Both the position numbers and the translations under genes were made by a program. Below, in pieces: positions 9,121 through 20,500 of a DNA stretch of 64,000 nucleotides. The stretch comes from Schistocephalus solidus (Eukaryota > Platyhelminthes > Cestoda > Diphyllobothriidea > Diphyllobothriidae): the NCBI GenBank assembly GCA_017591395.1, contig WEDG01000216.1:1-64000 (forward strand), read 5' to 3'. Numbering within the stretch: the first letter of the stretch is position 1; each line of letters opens with the position of its first letter. The notes below the pieces were generated by a model, which made no database searches, was not told the origin of the DNA, and was given only the letters and a program-made list of their open reading frames with translations.

Positions 9121-11654
9121 AAGAAGACAGAACTGCAGTCTAAAGTACAACTGCCAATAGAATCTTTCTGTGCCAGTAAAAAGTCCACTGCACGAACTTA
9201 AACCTGCATAACTGTGGTTGCGTTTGCATTGCCACTCAGTAGACGACTCGCAGCGGCTGAGGAACGATTGAAATCATAAAGATGGAGTGCAATCGTTTAA
9301 GTTATGCATTTGCCACCTTTGGAAATGATTGCGCAACATAAGTTTTTGTCATGCGTGTTTTTGTGATTACTTCCTCGGTACAATATCACAAGAAAACATT
9401 CTTTGCGCTAAAATGTGGCATGGAAAAATTTGTCCGTAGGTATCCAAAGGACTATTATTTAAACTTCTGTAAAAATTATGCTGGTCGCTTTTTTTGTGAT
9501 AAGTTTTCCAGCGTCTGCGACCAGAGCATCCTGAGGGTGATTAAACATGAATTTCGGGATCATTTGTGTTATTAATCTGGTATTTTCAGCGGTTGAAGAT
9601 ATTGCTCACTGACAGTGGCTAAACTGAGCAGTCGAATATATCAGAACTCAAAATGAAGACATAGTTAATTGCTACATAGGTATTGCTACATTTTCCCATT
9701 TGCCATTCGTTGTTTCGATTAATCGTCAGTCCCGAATCTCCGGAACGGTGGTGATTGAAAGGGCTGGGCAATGGGACTCGTTATTGAGTTGAATTAAACC
9801 TTCTCCCTCCATATTCGGTGCAAAGCCTTAGCTTGGTCATAGTAATTATCACGTAGGAGCGCGCAGGTAACAATGTTTCCAACGTCAGCAATGATGAGCC
9901 AGATTTTTGAGCATTCATCACGCCAACATCCAACACGAGTGATAAAAATTGAAAGTTTAACGACTTAACGGCTAGCCATCAAATCATTATCGCACCAAGG
10001 TAAACCATCTTTAATGAAGGAGTTGTTAATTGTTATAAGTATGTGCTAGCTTATTGAATACATCCCCTTGTGCATGAATAACCCGTATCCGGTGCTGTCA
10101 CTAAGCGAGGGGAGTTTGAGCATAAATCCGAAATGTCGGGCCAATTAATTTATTGGTCGAGGGATCGCGTCTGAACCTTAACTGTTTCCTGGAACTCTAA
10201 TTTTCACTTGTATCGGCTATAGACACATTCAACCGAAAAGCACATTTTCTCTGCTAGGGAACAAAGAGGCCCCAATAGAGCCAATGAGATGGCCATACAC
10301 ATACTGGAATGTTGATCGTCGATTGGCATAACTAACCGAACTATTGCTCTGCATCCGGCCTACCAGGTAAGCCCATATTCTATCTCGTGAAATGTCAACC
10401 AAATTCTGAAATGCGTTTTTGATTCAAAAAAATATCTCAGTCAGATTGTTACTTTACTGATCGCACAGCCTAATCGCAGTTATTTCAGTCACTCCAGGAA
10501 GTAAGCTTTTGCATGAGCTTCTCTTCGGTTGCTTACAAATACTCTGTATAAAAATGACTGCGTGCTTTGCATGAATTGTTCTCCTTTATTTTCGACGTTA
10601 TAAAAAACATGCACGAAATATTCCTGTTCGAGAAAATTAAATCTTCTTCTAAATTCATTTTCAAAGAAAGAGTACCCTTCAGTTTAAAAATTTTCAATTG
10701 CCGAATGATTTTGAAACCAACATGCCGTTACATTCAAATTATGGGTTTCCAAGCAACTGTGGATGCGCTTTGCGGAAGACGTTATATAAAATTAGGCAGT
10801 AGAGGAAGAACATATTGTTAGCTTGATAAGCAGCATTCATAAATGCATAAACAAGATGCTTCATATATTGATATCTCAACCAGAACCCGTTGCAATTCGA
10901 AATCTACTCTTTCCTAATGTATAAAATTCGAAGAAAATTTAATTGCCTTAGGAATGAATGCACTAAAGAATATTTATGTGCAGATTTTCAACACAATATA
11001 TTTGAATTTATAAGGGCATCGAAAAATTCGCGAGAAAAAATACACACTACTAAAGTAGACATGTTTACAGTGCAGTTTTTGCAGACGGCGAAAAGAAGCT
11101 CGTGCAAAAGTGGACATCCTGAAGTGACTGGAATGTCTTATGATTACGCTGTGTGGTAATTTATTTAACAAACGCAAGCATTTAGATTGACAGGGCAAAC
11201 AGCCCTCGTTTGGACAAATGGCGACTCATCCTCACAGATGCTGACTTCACAGTAGCGGGAAAGGCTCAGTCAGGCGTCACGAGGGCCGGCCCACCCAACC
11301 AACCGAACATGATTCACACGCGTAAAGACAGCCGAACAGCCCATCCAGTGGCCATGATCAGGGCCCATGGGAACACCCATTTTGCGGCGATAAGGTCAGA
11401 CGCAAAGGGAATAGAGGTCAGGTGCGTCCGCCAGCGGTCGGCTACGGAAACAATCCTCAGCCAAGAGGCAGTTGAGAAGTGGTGTCACACAGCACTTTGG
11501 CATGAGACAGACGACGTGGAAGAAAAAAACCGACCAAACGGGGCAAACACCTCCTCACTCGGATGATGAAAGAAGGAAGTTTCTGAAGCACTAGGACAAA
11601 TACGGTATTGTCCAGTTAATCGCCTCCTATTCTTCTTCGTCTTCTTTGGGGATG
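9121..11654. other. Unassigned intergenic DNA
   Basis: AT-rich stretch with isolated short frames (9351-9575, 10567-10821, 10890-11159 and 11210-11566, all plus). None shows a motif I recognise. The frame at 11210-11566 (118 residues, lysine/arginine- and threonine-rich) is the longest but has no supporting signal. No transposon from elsewhere in the window was recognised here. Confidence 0.4.
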
Positions 11655-11830
11655 ATTAACTAGGATGGCTTGCTCATGACCACTAATAAGCGCGAAACGA
11701 CCATTTAAGTCTATCTTGACTTTGTCGAAAATGCCTTTCTGCCTATTTTTCTAGCCGCTGTGCGTCTACTGGTAGGACTCAAGAGTGAGCCACAAGGCAC
11801 AACGAGACGAGAGTGTCCTATATCACGATC
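11655..11830 (+). repeat. Old diverged copy of the 12.6-13.1 kb repeat
   Basis: The stretch CTCATGACCACTAATAAGCG, then CTTGACTTTGTCG, then GAGTGAGCCACAAGGCACAA is a diverged version of the sequence at 12,670-12,830, in the same order: SINE body followed by the arm of the palindrome. The order is conserved although many bases differ. This indicates that body and arm formed one repeat unit when this copy was made. Confidence 0.45.
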
Positions 11831-12576
11831 GGTGAGCCGCCTTTTATCACGGTTATATATTTGGTGAATGACTGAGGTAGAGTGCATTCCTAGAGGATGT
11901 AATGAAGGGAGAAGTTTCGTCAGACAAGTGGAATTGTCCTTGCGAATTACTCAAGATGGTTACATAAACACCCAGTAGGCGAAACAAACAATGAAGGGTG
12001 GGATGTTGACATTAGTGCTTGGGGGCACAGATAAAAAGGAGTCACCTACGCGCTTGAATTAGCCTTTTTATTACAGAAAAATTATTATCCGAGAACTACG
12101 ATGACAGGTGAACGAACATTTACTGTTCTTTAAAAACCTTCATAAGTACAGCCTTTTTTAAAAAGAGCAAAAAATTTTTCAAATGGAGAGAAAGTTCGAG
12201 AAATAACTTCATAACAAATCAGAATATGAACATGTGAGTGGACAAAGTTTTCTCACCTGCTTTTCTTAACAGCTTTGATCAACATGCACTTGACATAAGT
12301 GACCGAAGAGCGTTTAGATATTTTAAAGAGGCAATTATAACAGACTACTTGTTCGCATTTAGTATAATTTTAAAACTATTTCGAATAAATGACTGCTACG
12401 AAGTATGCTTCGGAGTCATTATGATTTTCCTTTGAAAGCGTCAGTACTTCGAAAACGCGTGTTGTGTTAACGGCTCACACGCACTCATTTATCAGTCCGA
12501 ACATATTAATAGTTTCAAAAAACTTGCTCATATATATTATGATAGTGGGTTTCATCGATCTGGTGAAGGAAGACGT

Positions 12577-12824
12577 ATGTTCCGTTGTACCTTGGGGCTC
12601 GCTTTAGACCCCTCGCGGGCAGTCGCATAGCGACATAAGGTATAGATTGATAATATGATCCACAGCTGGGATTGGATATGACTGGCTGATGACGGCTAAT
12701 AAGCCAGAAATGGCCATTCCGGTCTCCCTTGTCTTTGTCGGTTCCATCTTATCAATATGTATGTCAAGTCGCTATGCGACTGCCCACGAGGGCTCTAAAG
12801 TGAGCTCCAAGGCACAACGGAGCA
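12577..12824. repeat. Imperfect palindrome around a SINE body
   Basis: The left arm (12577-12633) is the reverse complement of the right arm (12768-12824), about 57 bases with roughly seven mismatches. Each arm also contains a small self-pairing core, GTCGC-3 nt-GCGAC. The 130-base spacer holds most of a headless SINE body. The structure could fold into a long hairpin. It most probably arose by insertion of two copies in opposite orientation. Confidence 0.6.
12655..12767 (+). mobile_element. SINE body, headless copy
   Basis: Matches 12965-13075 closely: ACTGGCTGATGACG, AGCCAGAAATGG, then CCGGTCTCCCTTGTCTTTGT and GGTTCCATCTTATCAATAT. The tRNA-like head present in the second copy is absent here and is replaced by the left palindrome arm. 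Confidence 0.6.
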
Positions 12825-12898
12825 TAAGTGTTCCTTAACGAGATCGGTCAATACCACAATTTCATAGTCCGTATTCCCGATCTCAAGTGACAAAACAA

Positions 12899-13080
12899 CG
12901 GGCCCGTGGCTCAATAGTAGAGTGTTACACTCAATGACCAAAGGTCTTGGGTTCGAATCTCGGGTAATCCACACCTGGGATTTGGGTATGACTGGCTGAT
13001 GACGACTAATTAGCCAGAAATGGCTATTCCGGTCTCCCTTGTCTTTGTCGGTTCCATCTTATCAATATATGTATATAAAA
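12899..13080 (+). mobile_element. tRNA-derived SINE
   Basis: The 5' 65 bases look like a degenerate tRNA: an A-box-like stretch TGGCTCAATAGTAGAG near 12906, then a B box GGTTCGAATCT near 12950, at the usual internal-promoter spacing. The ends CCCG and CGGG can pair as a short acceptor stem. A body without similarity to tRNA follows, shared with 12655-12767, then a TATATGTATATA tail. RNA polymerase III transcription from such internal boxes is the established mode for tRNA-headed SINEs. Mobilisation by one of the LINEs in this genome is expected, but the tail gives no clear partner. Confidence 0.65.
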
Positions 13081-14766
13081 AATACAGGCATCACAAGATA
13101 TTCAATAAGACGATTTTTTGGGAAAATAGAAACTTAAATGCGTAAATTTTCGACACTGGTCCCCCAGCTCGTCAGACTAAGGGGTTTGTATATAAACTAT
13201 TAATAAATTAACCGTGTTTAACAAATGATTCGACAATTGGGCGAAATTCAAACCGATACGCGTTGAGTGCATTTTGTCATCCTGTCGTGATAGATCCTGC
13301 GCGATTTGAATTTGTCCCTAACGATTTTGTGTGCGGCATCCAAATCGATATGCCGGTTGATGTATGCCTCATCTGGGTGCATTGCTTCCAGGGATTCACG
13401 GCCTTTTCTGTTTGCACAGGTGCCGACAATCCGTGAATGATGATGACGTTATAATTATGAGTGGGAAATTTTAGACACCACAGAAATATGCTAGTAAGAA
13501 AATGCACGTGGATGAAACACGTGGGCTCTGCGCCATGCAAACTACGTCATTAGCTACCCTGCAGGTCACCTTTAATACCATAATGTGTGACTGGTGTTCA
13601 TGTAGCAACTACTAGTCACTGATCAGCGCCACTCCCCTGGATCGCTGCTAAACCATCCTGTGTATTTAGAACAATTTTCCAATCAAAATGCTCCGTAACT
13701 TCCTCTCTATTTATGCCTGCAAGGACAAAATTTTTCAGTCCAAATCTTACAGGCAAATCGAGAGGCCTTCAGGTTGTCATAACCTCAGATCTTCGACTTA
13801 AGTGTCATCTGTTAAACATTCGAGGCTTAAGGAAAGTGTGTCTTTCGGTCAAAAACCGTTTCTAATTATGAAATTTTTGCAGGCCATGAAACGTAGTTGT
13901 CTAATGGTGAGATTTTTAAGACCTTGAAATGTTCATTGAGAAAACATTGCACCTGTGCGTTCATTACTGCAGTTTGTGAAATAGCAATACGGTCTACATC
14001 GACAGCAAAATTGTATGGGTGTTGTATGACGTTTTCTTAATGGCCTGAAAAAATGTATGATTGTCTCTGCACAGCTCACATATGGCTTAAGTTTAGAAAC
14101 GCTGAATGAAAGTGTAACAACAGGTGGATTTCAAAATTATTCAGTAACTTTTAGAGTTTTCAAATGCCGAAAGTTACCCCTTCTTAAATTCTACAAAATG
14201 AAAAAGAAATGGTTTTTCTAGGAAATAAAGGAAAGAAAGACCATTTTGATTAATTTTTTCTATAAAATATATTTGAAATTATAAAGACTAGAAAACAATG
14301 GAAAACGTTGCACCACTTAGGTCGTCATTTTTTGCAGGTGGTTTTTACAGGTAGCCGGAAAGATGCTCATTCAAAAGCCGGTATCCTAACATGTCTGAGG
14401 GTGTCGTGGGATTATGCTAATTGATAATCGAAAACACATTTCAAAATTTGCCTTTATATTTCAGGGCATAGCACATATGCGCTCCTAGGGATGATTAAAG
14501 TTACGGCCTGTTCCTCTGCAATTTTGCGGTCGTTAGCTGACTCTTGCCTTTCACAGGCCACGTATCTATCACTGCGGCTGAAGTAATGAGCGAAGACCCT
14601 AGGTAGCAGTTTGGAGGAGTGTATTCTGTACGGATTTATAGGAGAAGGGGTTCGAAGAATTTGGCAGCCGGGTGAAGGCACGTCCGGCAGCAACGAGAGC
14701 GGCGTTCCAAGTGCGAGACGAGGTCATTTGTGGGTCAGCCTTGACGGTGATTAACCGGTCAGAACA
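13081..14766. other. Unassigned intergenic DNA
   Basis: AT-rich sequence with no frame longer than 87 residues and no motif I recognise. No family repeat from elsewhere in the window was noticed. Confidence 0.4.
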
Positions 14767-14882
14767 TGTCATGCTATATCTAACTAGTGTTCTGTTTTTG
14801 TTTTTAGCTCTCATCCGTTCTGACTTTCCAGGTACTCCATTTGTGCTAGCTACCTCGAGTTATTGAAACTAGTCCGATTACA
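14767..14882 (+). repeat. 5' LTR remnant of the Gypsy element
   Basis: Aligns with the 3' LTR over CTAGTGTTCTG, TTTTGTTTTTAGCTC, then CTGACTTTCCA, CTCCATTTGTGCTA and ATTGAAACTA, ending at GATTACA. Compared with the 3' LTR it lacks a block of about 40 bases that contains an AATAAA. Outer limits are approximate. Confidence 0.6.
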
Positions 14883-15099
14883 ACAATTGATTCACCTTAC
14901 AGCTCAAGAAATGAATCTTTTCTCAAGTCAGAACGATTCTATGTGGATCCAGATGCCCCAGGCACCTCAAAACAATAGAAACACTGGTTTCGCACGTTGG
15001 TACATTTCATGACCACGATCGAAAGTCTGAAACCGAATAATTTGAGTATGTAAACTAATCACGGTCCTCCAACTGTTTGGGATTGCATTAGCGAATGCT

Positions 15100-15620
15100 C
15101 CAGTTGCAAAGAAGCTGTTGGATTGCTGAAAGATCTCTTCTCAATACCTAAAAATGAAGCCTTTGCTCGTCATCTTCTAGCGACCTGCAGACAAGTCCTC
15201 GATCACTTCACCCAAAAACGGAAAGACTGCGATTTCAAAGCCGTTACGGGAAGAGCAATACCGTGATGATGCCATAAAAGACGCATTTATTAGTGGCCTT
15301 GCCTCAAACCAGATTCAGAAAAGACTGATGGAGCAGAAAACTGGAAACTTTCAAGCTGCTTTTGATAAGGCAACCTCACTAGAAATGGCTGAAAAACAGT
15401 ATTTTAGCAGAACGCTACTGAAATGTACAAAACCCCATGCAGTCCTGCCAAATAACCTGACATTGTAGCTTCCAATTCATCCTATAGTAAGTTTCTTTTA
15501 CGGGTACGACGAAAACTGTCGTTCAAAGTATCCTGTGAGTGACGTGATATGCAAAAGATGCAGTAAAAGGGGCGCTTCCACAAGGTTTGTATGGCATCAC
15601 GCAACCGAAATGTCCTTTCC
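15100..15620 (+). pseudogene. Gypsy gag with zinc-knuckle remnants
   Basis: Capsid-type sequence in shifting frames: SIPKNEAFARHLLATCRQVL near 15140, DCDFKAVTGR near 15230, then DAIKDAFISGLASNQIQKRL around 15270-15330 and FDKATSLEMAEKQ near 15360. Knuckle-like remnants follow at about 15510-15610 (DENCRSKYPVSDVICKRCSK). Gag forms the particle and binds the element RNA. There are several internal stops, and the frame changes at least twice. Confidence 0.65.
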
Positions 15621-15689
15621 TCTACTCATCCCACTATTTCCGCCGTGGCATTGGCTACTGTTCCCGACTGCCTTTCAAGCGCAGTGGTG

Positions 15690-16740
15690 GAACTACCTAT
15701 AAATGGAACTTTCAGACCTGACTAGACACAGGTAGCTCTGAGAGTTATATCTCGTCTTCAGTAGTACTCCGAAATAAGTGGAAAATGCATCAATATCGCA
15801 CCAAAATATACATGGCCAACGATGCTCTAACTAGCGCCACGCAAGGACATGTTCTCTTCTCCGTTACATATACAATTACTGTTTAGGAAAAGGTCAACTT
15901 ATTGGTCTTGCCGGATTTACGCACCGATGTTCTTCTTGGCCATGACTTTCTTTGGCTAAACAAAAGTGTCAAAATTCCTTTTGGTGGAGCCCAGAATACG
16001 TTTTTGCCATGTTCTGTGGCTATCGCTTGCATCAAGCATCCTCACTTGTTTGCTAAACAAAACACAGGACCGCAAGCCTATTGCGAAAAAATCCTGTAGG
16101 CACACTAAGGTTGATTAAAGATTTATACGAGAAAAAATTCGTCGTCTTCTGTCCGAGGGAGTAATCAAACCCTCCTCATCCCCTTGGCGAGCCCAAGTTC
16201 TATTGGTAGCCAATTAAAACTACAAAATGCCAATGGTTGTTGAATACAGCCAGACTATCAACAATTACACCCTTCTCGTTGCCTATCCCTCCTCCAGGAT
16301 AGATAAAACGATTAAACATATTGCTAAATACGACACTCCTGATCTCAACAGTACCCATCACCAGATACCTATCAGGTAAGACAAAAGGCCATACACGGCA
16401 TTTGAAGCTTGTGAAAGTTTGTATAAATTTAGTGGGATACCTTTTGGCGTGACCAATGGTGTTGTGTGTTTTCAAAGAACCATTGACAACACAAGTTCAC
16501 GCGAAAACCTAAAAGATGTTTTCATCTACGTAGACAGTATCCCCATTTGGGGAAAGGGCCTCACGGCACACGAGTCAAACCTTCGAAAATTCCTCAACGT
16601 AGCCGAAAGATACGGACTAACCTTCAATAAAGCGAAAAGTTTGATAGCTTTTCTGCGAATCAAGCTTCTTGGTAACGAAGTGTCAAAGGGCACTAGTAGA
16701 TCGCCTAAAACCCTTGCGCTAAATGCCTCCTCCACATGAT
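15690..16740 (+). pseudogene. Gypsy protease and reverse transcriptase
   Basis: The retropepsin start LDTGSSESYIS (about 15722-15755) keeps the catalytic DTG. Its C-terminal strand VLPDLRTDVLLGHDFL is at about 15902-15952. RT follows with LLSEGVIKPSSSPWRAQVLL (16150-16210), an ASINNYTLLVAYP-like block and LNSTHHQIP, then KFSGIPFGVTNG at about 16428. The catalytic box is IYVDS at about 16524-16538, where YVDD or YLDD is expected, so the second aspartate is lost. Stops and frame changes separate the blocks. Confidence 0.7.
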
Positions 16741-18180
16741 CTGAAGTCAAAGCGACGGACCGTGGGGAAGTTTGTATACTACTCGCAATGTATAAATCGG
16801 TTTTCAGATAAAATAAACTTGCTAATTAAAAACAAAACTTTCCCTCTACCATTAGCACTAGAAAGATTCGAGGCACTTAAGGAGGAACTCACGAAAGCCA
16901 CAATCGCTACCGTTCAATATGGTGCCCCATTAGTTGTCGAAGCCAATGCCTCAGACGTTGCAATAGCTGCCACATTGAAATAGAATGCCGACCAATCGCG
17001 TTTTTGTGTAGTTTATCGCCAAATGAATAAAGCTTTTCTGCAATCGAAAAGAAAACGTAAGCCATACGGGAATCCATACGCAAACGGAAGCCCTTTCTTC
17101 TTTTCTGTAATCATTTTGAGCTAATAACAGATCAGGGTCTCTTGCTTTTATCTACGATAATCAAAAAAGGGGAAAGTGAAGGAGGAGATCAAACACTGGA
17201 GATTTGAACTGTTGCCGTTCAAATTCGATATTGTATACCGACCTGGTAAAGAAAACCGTGCGGGGGATACGCTTTCAATGAGTTGCTGTGGGCCCTTGCT
17301 AACAAATTTTAAGCTGAAAGAACTGCACGAGTCCCCTTGTCATCCTGGTGTCTCTCGACTTTCGCATTTCGTTCAGGCCAGGAATCTTCCCTTTTCGACG
17401 GAAGAGATTCGTGATGTCGTCTCTAGATATTAAACGTGCTGTGAATTCAAACCCCGTTCCTTCTCTAAAGCTCAAGATCACCCCATCAAAGCGACCCAAC
17501 CATTCGAACGGTTGTCACTCGACTTCAAAGGTACTCTTCCGTCAGTAACCCACAATCACAATCTGCTGACGATTATTCACGTTTCCATTCGCATTTACCT
17601 GGTCTGATCAGTCTGCCGAAACTAGTATTAGATGCTTTTACCAGATCTTCTCCATATTCGGTACTCCTTCGTACATCTACACCAATCGGGGAGCGTCATT
17701 TATGTCAAAAGACATTCAACAATTCCTCAAGGGTATAGGAGTGGCAACTAGTAGGACAACTCCGTACAATCCCCAAGGAAATTAACAGTTCCAGCGTTTG
17801 AACCAAACCTTACGGAAGGCTATTTTACTTGCTTTTAAATCTCAAAGTCCGCCTGTCACACACTAGGAAGCCGTTCTCCTGAATGCCTTACACGCAATCA
17901 GGTCACTTTCATGTGCCGTTACTAATTCAACACGACATTGGAAGAATGTTTATCTATAATCGGCAGTCAGCCACTGGAACCACTCCCTGTGTAGGTTACC
18001 TCTCCTGGCTGAGTCCTGTTGAAGAAGACCGGCTAAGTTTAATTGCGATCCGCTCGTTGAGGAGATTGACTTGCTTCAGTGCACCCCTCAGTATGTTCAC
18101 ATACGATTTAGTGATGGCAGAGAAGAAACTAGATCCGTTACACTGCTTGCACCCAGAGAGGAAAAGATGTCAGTGAGCAT
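16741..18180 (+). pseudogene. Gypsy RNase H and integrase
   Basis: The end of the RT and the RNase H start (ANASDVAIAATLK, near 16950) are present, with asparagine at the first catalytic position. The RNase H C-terminus follows as HWRFELLPFKFDIVYRPGKE at 17195-17255. The integrase zinc-binding part is LKELHESPCHPGVSRLSHFV (17310-17370). The core has FERLSLDFKG near 17500 and IYTNRGASFMS near 17680, with asparagine where the second catalytic aspartate is expected, and RTTPYNPQGN near 17755. The C-terminal part (VHIRFSDGREETRSVTLLAP) lies at about 18095-18155. Frameshifts and stops are frequent. Confidence 0.7.
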
Positions 18181-18458
18181 CCTCAGGAGACGATCACACC
18201 CTTAGTCGAAAATTCCGTTCCGTTTTCTTCTGACCACCCGCTCAACACTGAACAGGAAAACAAGGCCATTTCAGTCGACAGACAGGATGCGACAACACCT
18301 GATAGTGTCCATAAGCATACTCTGGAGACATTGATCAAGCAACAGCAATGCATTCATCCATACTGCCTTAGCAAGTCAGGTGCAAAACCTCAACTAAACT
18401 TGTCAACACCCTGCCCCTTCTTTGTTGGCCGGAGAGAATGGCACGCTAAATTCTTCCC

Positions 18459-18614
18459 CTGATCTGATCTCACTAGTGCTCTAATTTTGTTTTTAGCTCC
18501 CATAGGTCAATTTTAAGATGAATAAAGCATGATTCTAGGATACTCACCCGTCCGACTTTCCATCTACTCCGTTTGTGCTACCTCCGTCGAGTGATTGAAA
18601 CTATTCTGATAACA
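18459..18614 (+). repeat. 3' LTR remnant of the Gypsy element
   Basis: Partner of 14767-14882. It carries an extra block of about 40 bases with AATAAA at 18521-18526, a plausible poly(A) signal of the LTR, and ends at GATAACA. The two LTRs differ at many positions, which means the insertion is old. Confidence 0.6.
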
Positions 18615-19190
18615 GCTGAACAGCCGAGATTGGCCGTCGCTGGTGCGCACGTGAAAGCATTCACAAGAGGTTCGGCTTTACAACATGCGTACGGAGTCAT
18701 GCCACTGCATATCGAGTGCCACGAGTCCATCAATGTTGTAAGCGAACGTCATCATGGCTTTTAAAGTGTGAAGTCTACCCAGCTGACGTCTCCCTCCACA
18801 CCCAGCCTGCTCCGATGTACACTGCTGTCTTGGTTGCTCCCGTTGGCGCGGAACCCCACCCACACCTAAATTTAAGCCCTAACGATCTCTGTTGCTAAGT
18901 ACTTGTAGTCCACTGGAGCTCGATACAGCACATTCAGCAGAGATCCCAGAAACCATCTCCACGAACAGCTGAATCCTTACAGGCCCAGTCGGATCCCCTT
19001 AACCCCGAGAGATTGGGTAGTTTCATTGCACCTTCTGGATCCTCTCCGATATCCACCAAGGCGATGCAAATTGGGGTGGAGTCATCGATCCGGGATCAAG
19101 CACCCACGGAAACCTCAGGATTTACCCCTTGCTTTCAAGCAAAAAATGTCAGCTTACTCAGCACTGAGGATACATCCCGTCCCTAAATTT
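18615..19190. other. Unassigned DNA between Gypsy and RTE relics
   Basis: Higher in GC than the AT-rich flanks and rich in short frames, but no motif is recognised. It may be the decayed 5' part of the RTE-like relic that follows. The sequence alone does not show it. Confidence 0.35.
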
Positions 19191-20125
19191 AGGTCTCTTC
19201 TCTCACTAAAGATGACCACGCCGTACTCTGTGGTGTTTTCCCTCATCTCACCGACAGACTTCTGGTACAAGTCGCAGAAACATCTGTTACGACATACGGA
19301 GTGAAGTAGGCATGCGAACTTGTCTCCAAGCTTCTCAGTCTGGTGTTCGTTGTCATATTGACGCACAACGCGAGGAGCACTCTGTGATTAACATCTCTGA
19401 CAGACTGCCAGCTCCTCCGTATCCGACGCGCGCTGGCGCCAACACTAGTTTCCACGACCTCTTCTTAGCCGGCGACCGCATGAATCTCTTCGTCTCCAGC
19501 GACGCCAACTTCGGACTGACTACCAACAGAGAAAGTTGTGGATACGCATCAATCAGCGCCCGCGGACGAATACACTACACCTGTGATCAATGTAGATGAC
19601 ATTAGTATAAAAAGGCAGTACAATCTTAAGCGAAATCCAGATAGACTATGAAAAAGCCAATCAGGTATGTAAAGTCAGCTAGATCCTCGGTCGGCTGCAC
19701 GCCCCAGTCTGGAATCGCCGCTATCTTCACCTTGACACAGAGCTTAATTTTACAGGGTGGTAGTCCTAACCACGCTACTCCATGGGGCGGAGAAATGGAG
19801 AGTTTACACCACTCATCCTAGGTAGCTGAACTGCTCCCATCGCGACTGCCTTCAGAGTACTTGAACTGAGCTGACAAACAATGATCCCTGATACGAGTCG
19901 TGAGACAAACATAATAGGGGGCAATGTCGTGAGGATGCGTGACGAGAACCTTTGCTACAGCGGCGCCACCACGGGTACTCGCCGAGAGGGAACGATGCTA
20001 TGACACGTTGAATACTTCCCTCAGGAACTTACAAAACAGCCCGGAGGCGAGTGGGAATCCCGTCCAGGATCGGCCAGCCTGGACAAGGGCAACCAAGAAA
20101 CAGCAAATTACGAAGCCAAAAGTCT
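19190..20125 (+). pseudogene. Old relic of RTE-like element C (reverse transcriptase to C-terminus)
   Basis: Pieces in several frames run parallel to element C at 50.2-51.2 kb. Near 19280 VTTYGVK corresponds to VTNGVKQGC. At 19350-19500 a frame gives IDAQREE, then TSFHDLFLAGDRMNL, where LAGD stands at the FADD site. At 19525-19600 KVVDTHQSAPADEYTTPVIN corresponds to KTVVMPQPPPSVEYNAPQIN. Near 19760 VVLTTLLHGAEKWRVY is present, and at 19960-20080 a DVATG-like start leads to SLRNLQ and VQDRPAWTR. Order and spacing match along the whole stretch, which makes homology convincing despite heavy decay. Confidence 0.65.
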
Positions 20126-20430
20126 AGAAAGTAACGGGCCGACAACCCCAGCATCCAGCCATTTCCATCCTCTCTTCTGTGTCAACAGAAAACCCACACA
20201 TAAATCCGTCTCACCGGACATGTTCAGACCCATAGAACTACCAACGGGACACCTGTTCCTCTCTTCTTAAAAAACGGCCACCACCACCGTCAGATCGTGG
20301 GTGGCACACAGCTCATGGAACCACTGCATCAGTTACAACAGCTGGTGGACAGCCCCTTGCGCAAGGAGAATGAAACTGGGAATCTACCTAGAAGGCATAT
20401 CAACAAAATCCTCACTATTAGCAATATGGT

Positions 20431-20500
20431 GTGCTTGAATCTATCATGGTGCGTTAAAAGCCGTGGCATGACAGATGGTCAACTGGAAAAAAAAACAGTT
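20431..20500 (+). repeat. Short repeat from the element C 3' UTR
   Basis: GTGCTTGAATCTATCATGGT followed by GCGTTAAAAGCCGTGGC is nearly the same as 52803-52845 after element C. It follows the RTE relic here in the same order, supporting assignment of both to one element family. Confidence 0.6.

Larger units (their letters stand above)
14767..18614 (+). mobile_element. Ty3/Gypsy LTR retrotransposon, decayed
   Basis: Gag, zinc knuckle, protease, RT, RNase H and integrase follow in the order typical of Ty3/Gypsy elements, between two related short terminal repeats (14767-14882 and 18459-18614). The coding sequence is broken by many stops and frameshifts, and key catalytic residues are changed. 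The internal order (integrase last) separates it from Copia elements. There is no sign of an envelope gene. The relic is about 3.85 kb, shorter than intact members would be, consistent with small deletions. Confidence 0.85.

Noticed and set aside
12899..12965. A functional tRNA gene
   Set aside because: The A and B boxes are good, but no proper anticodon arm or full acceptor stem can be drawn, and the sequence continues into a repeated SINE body.
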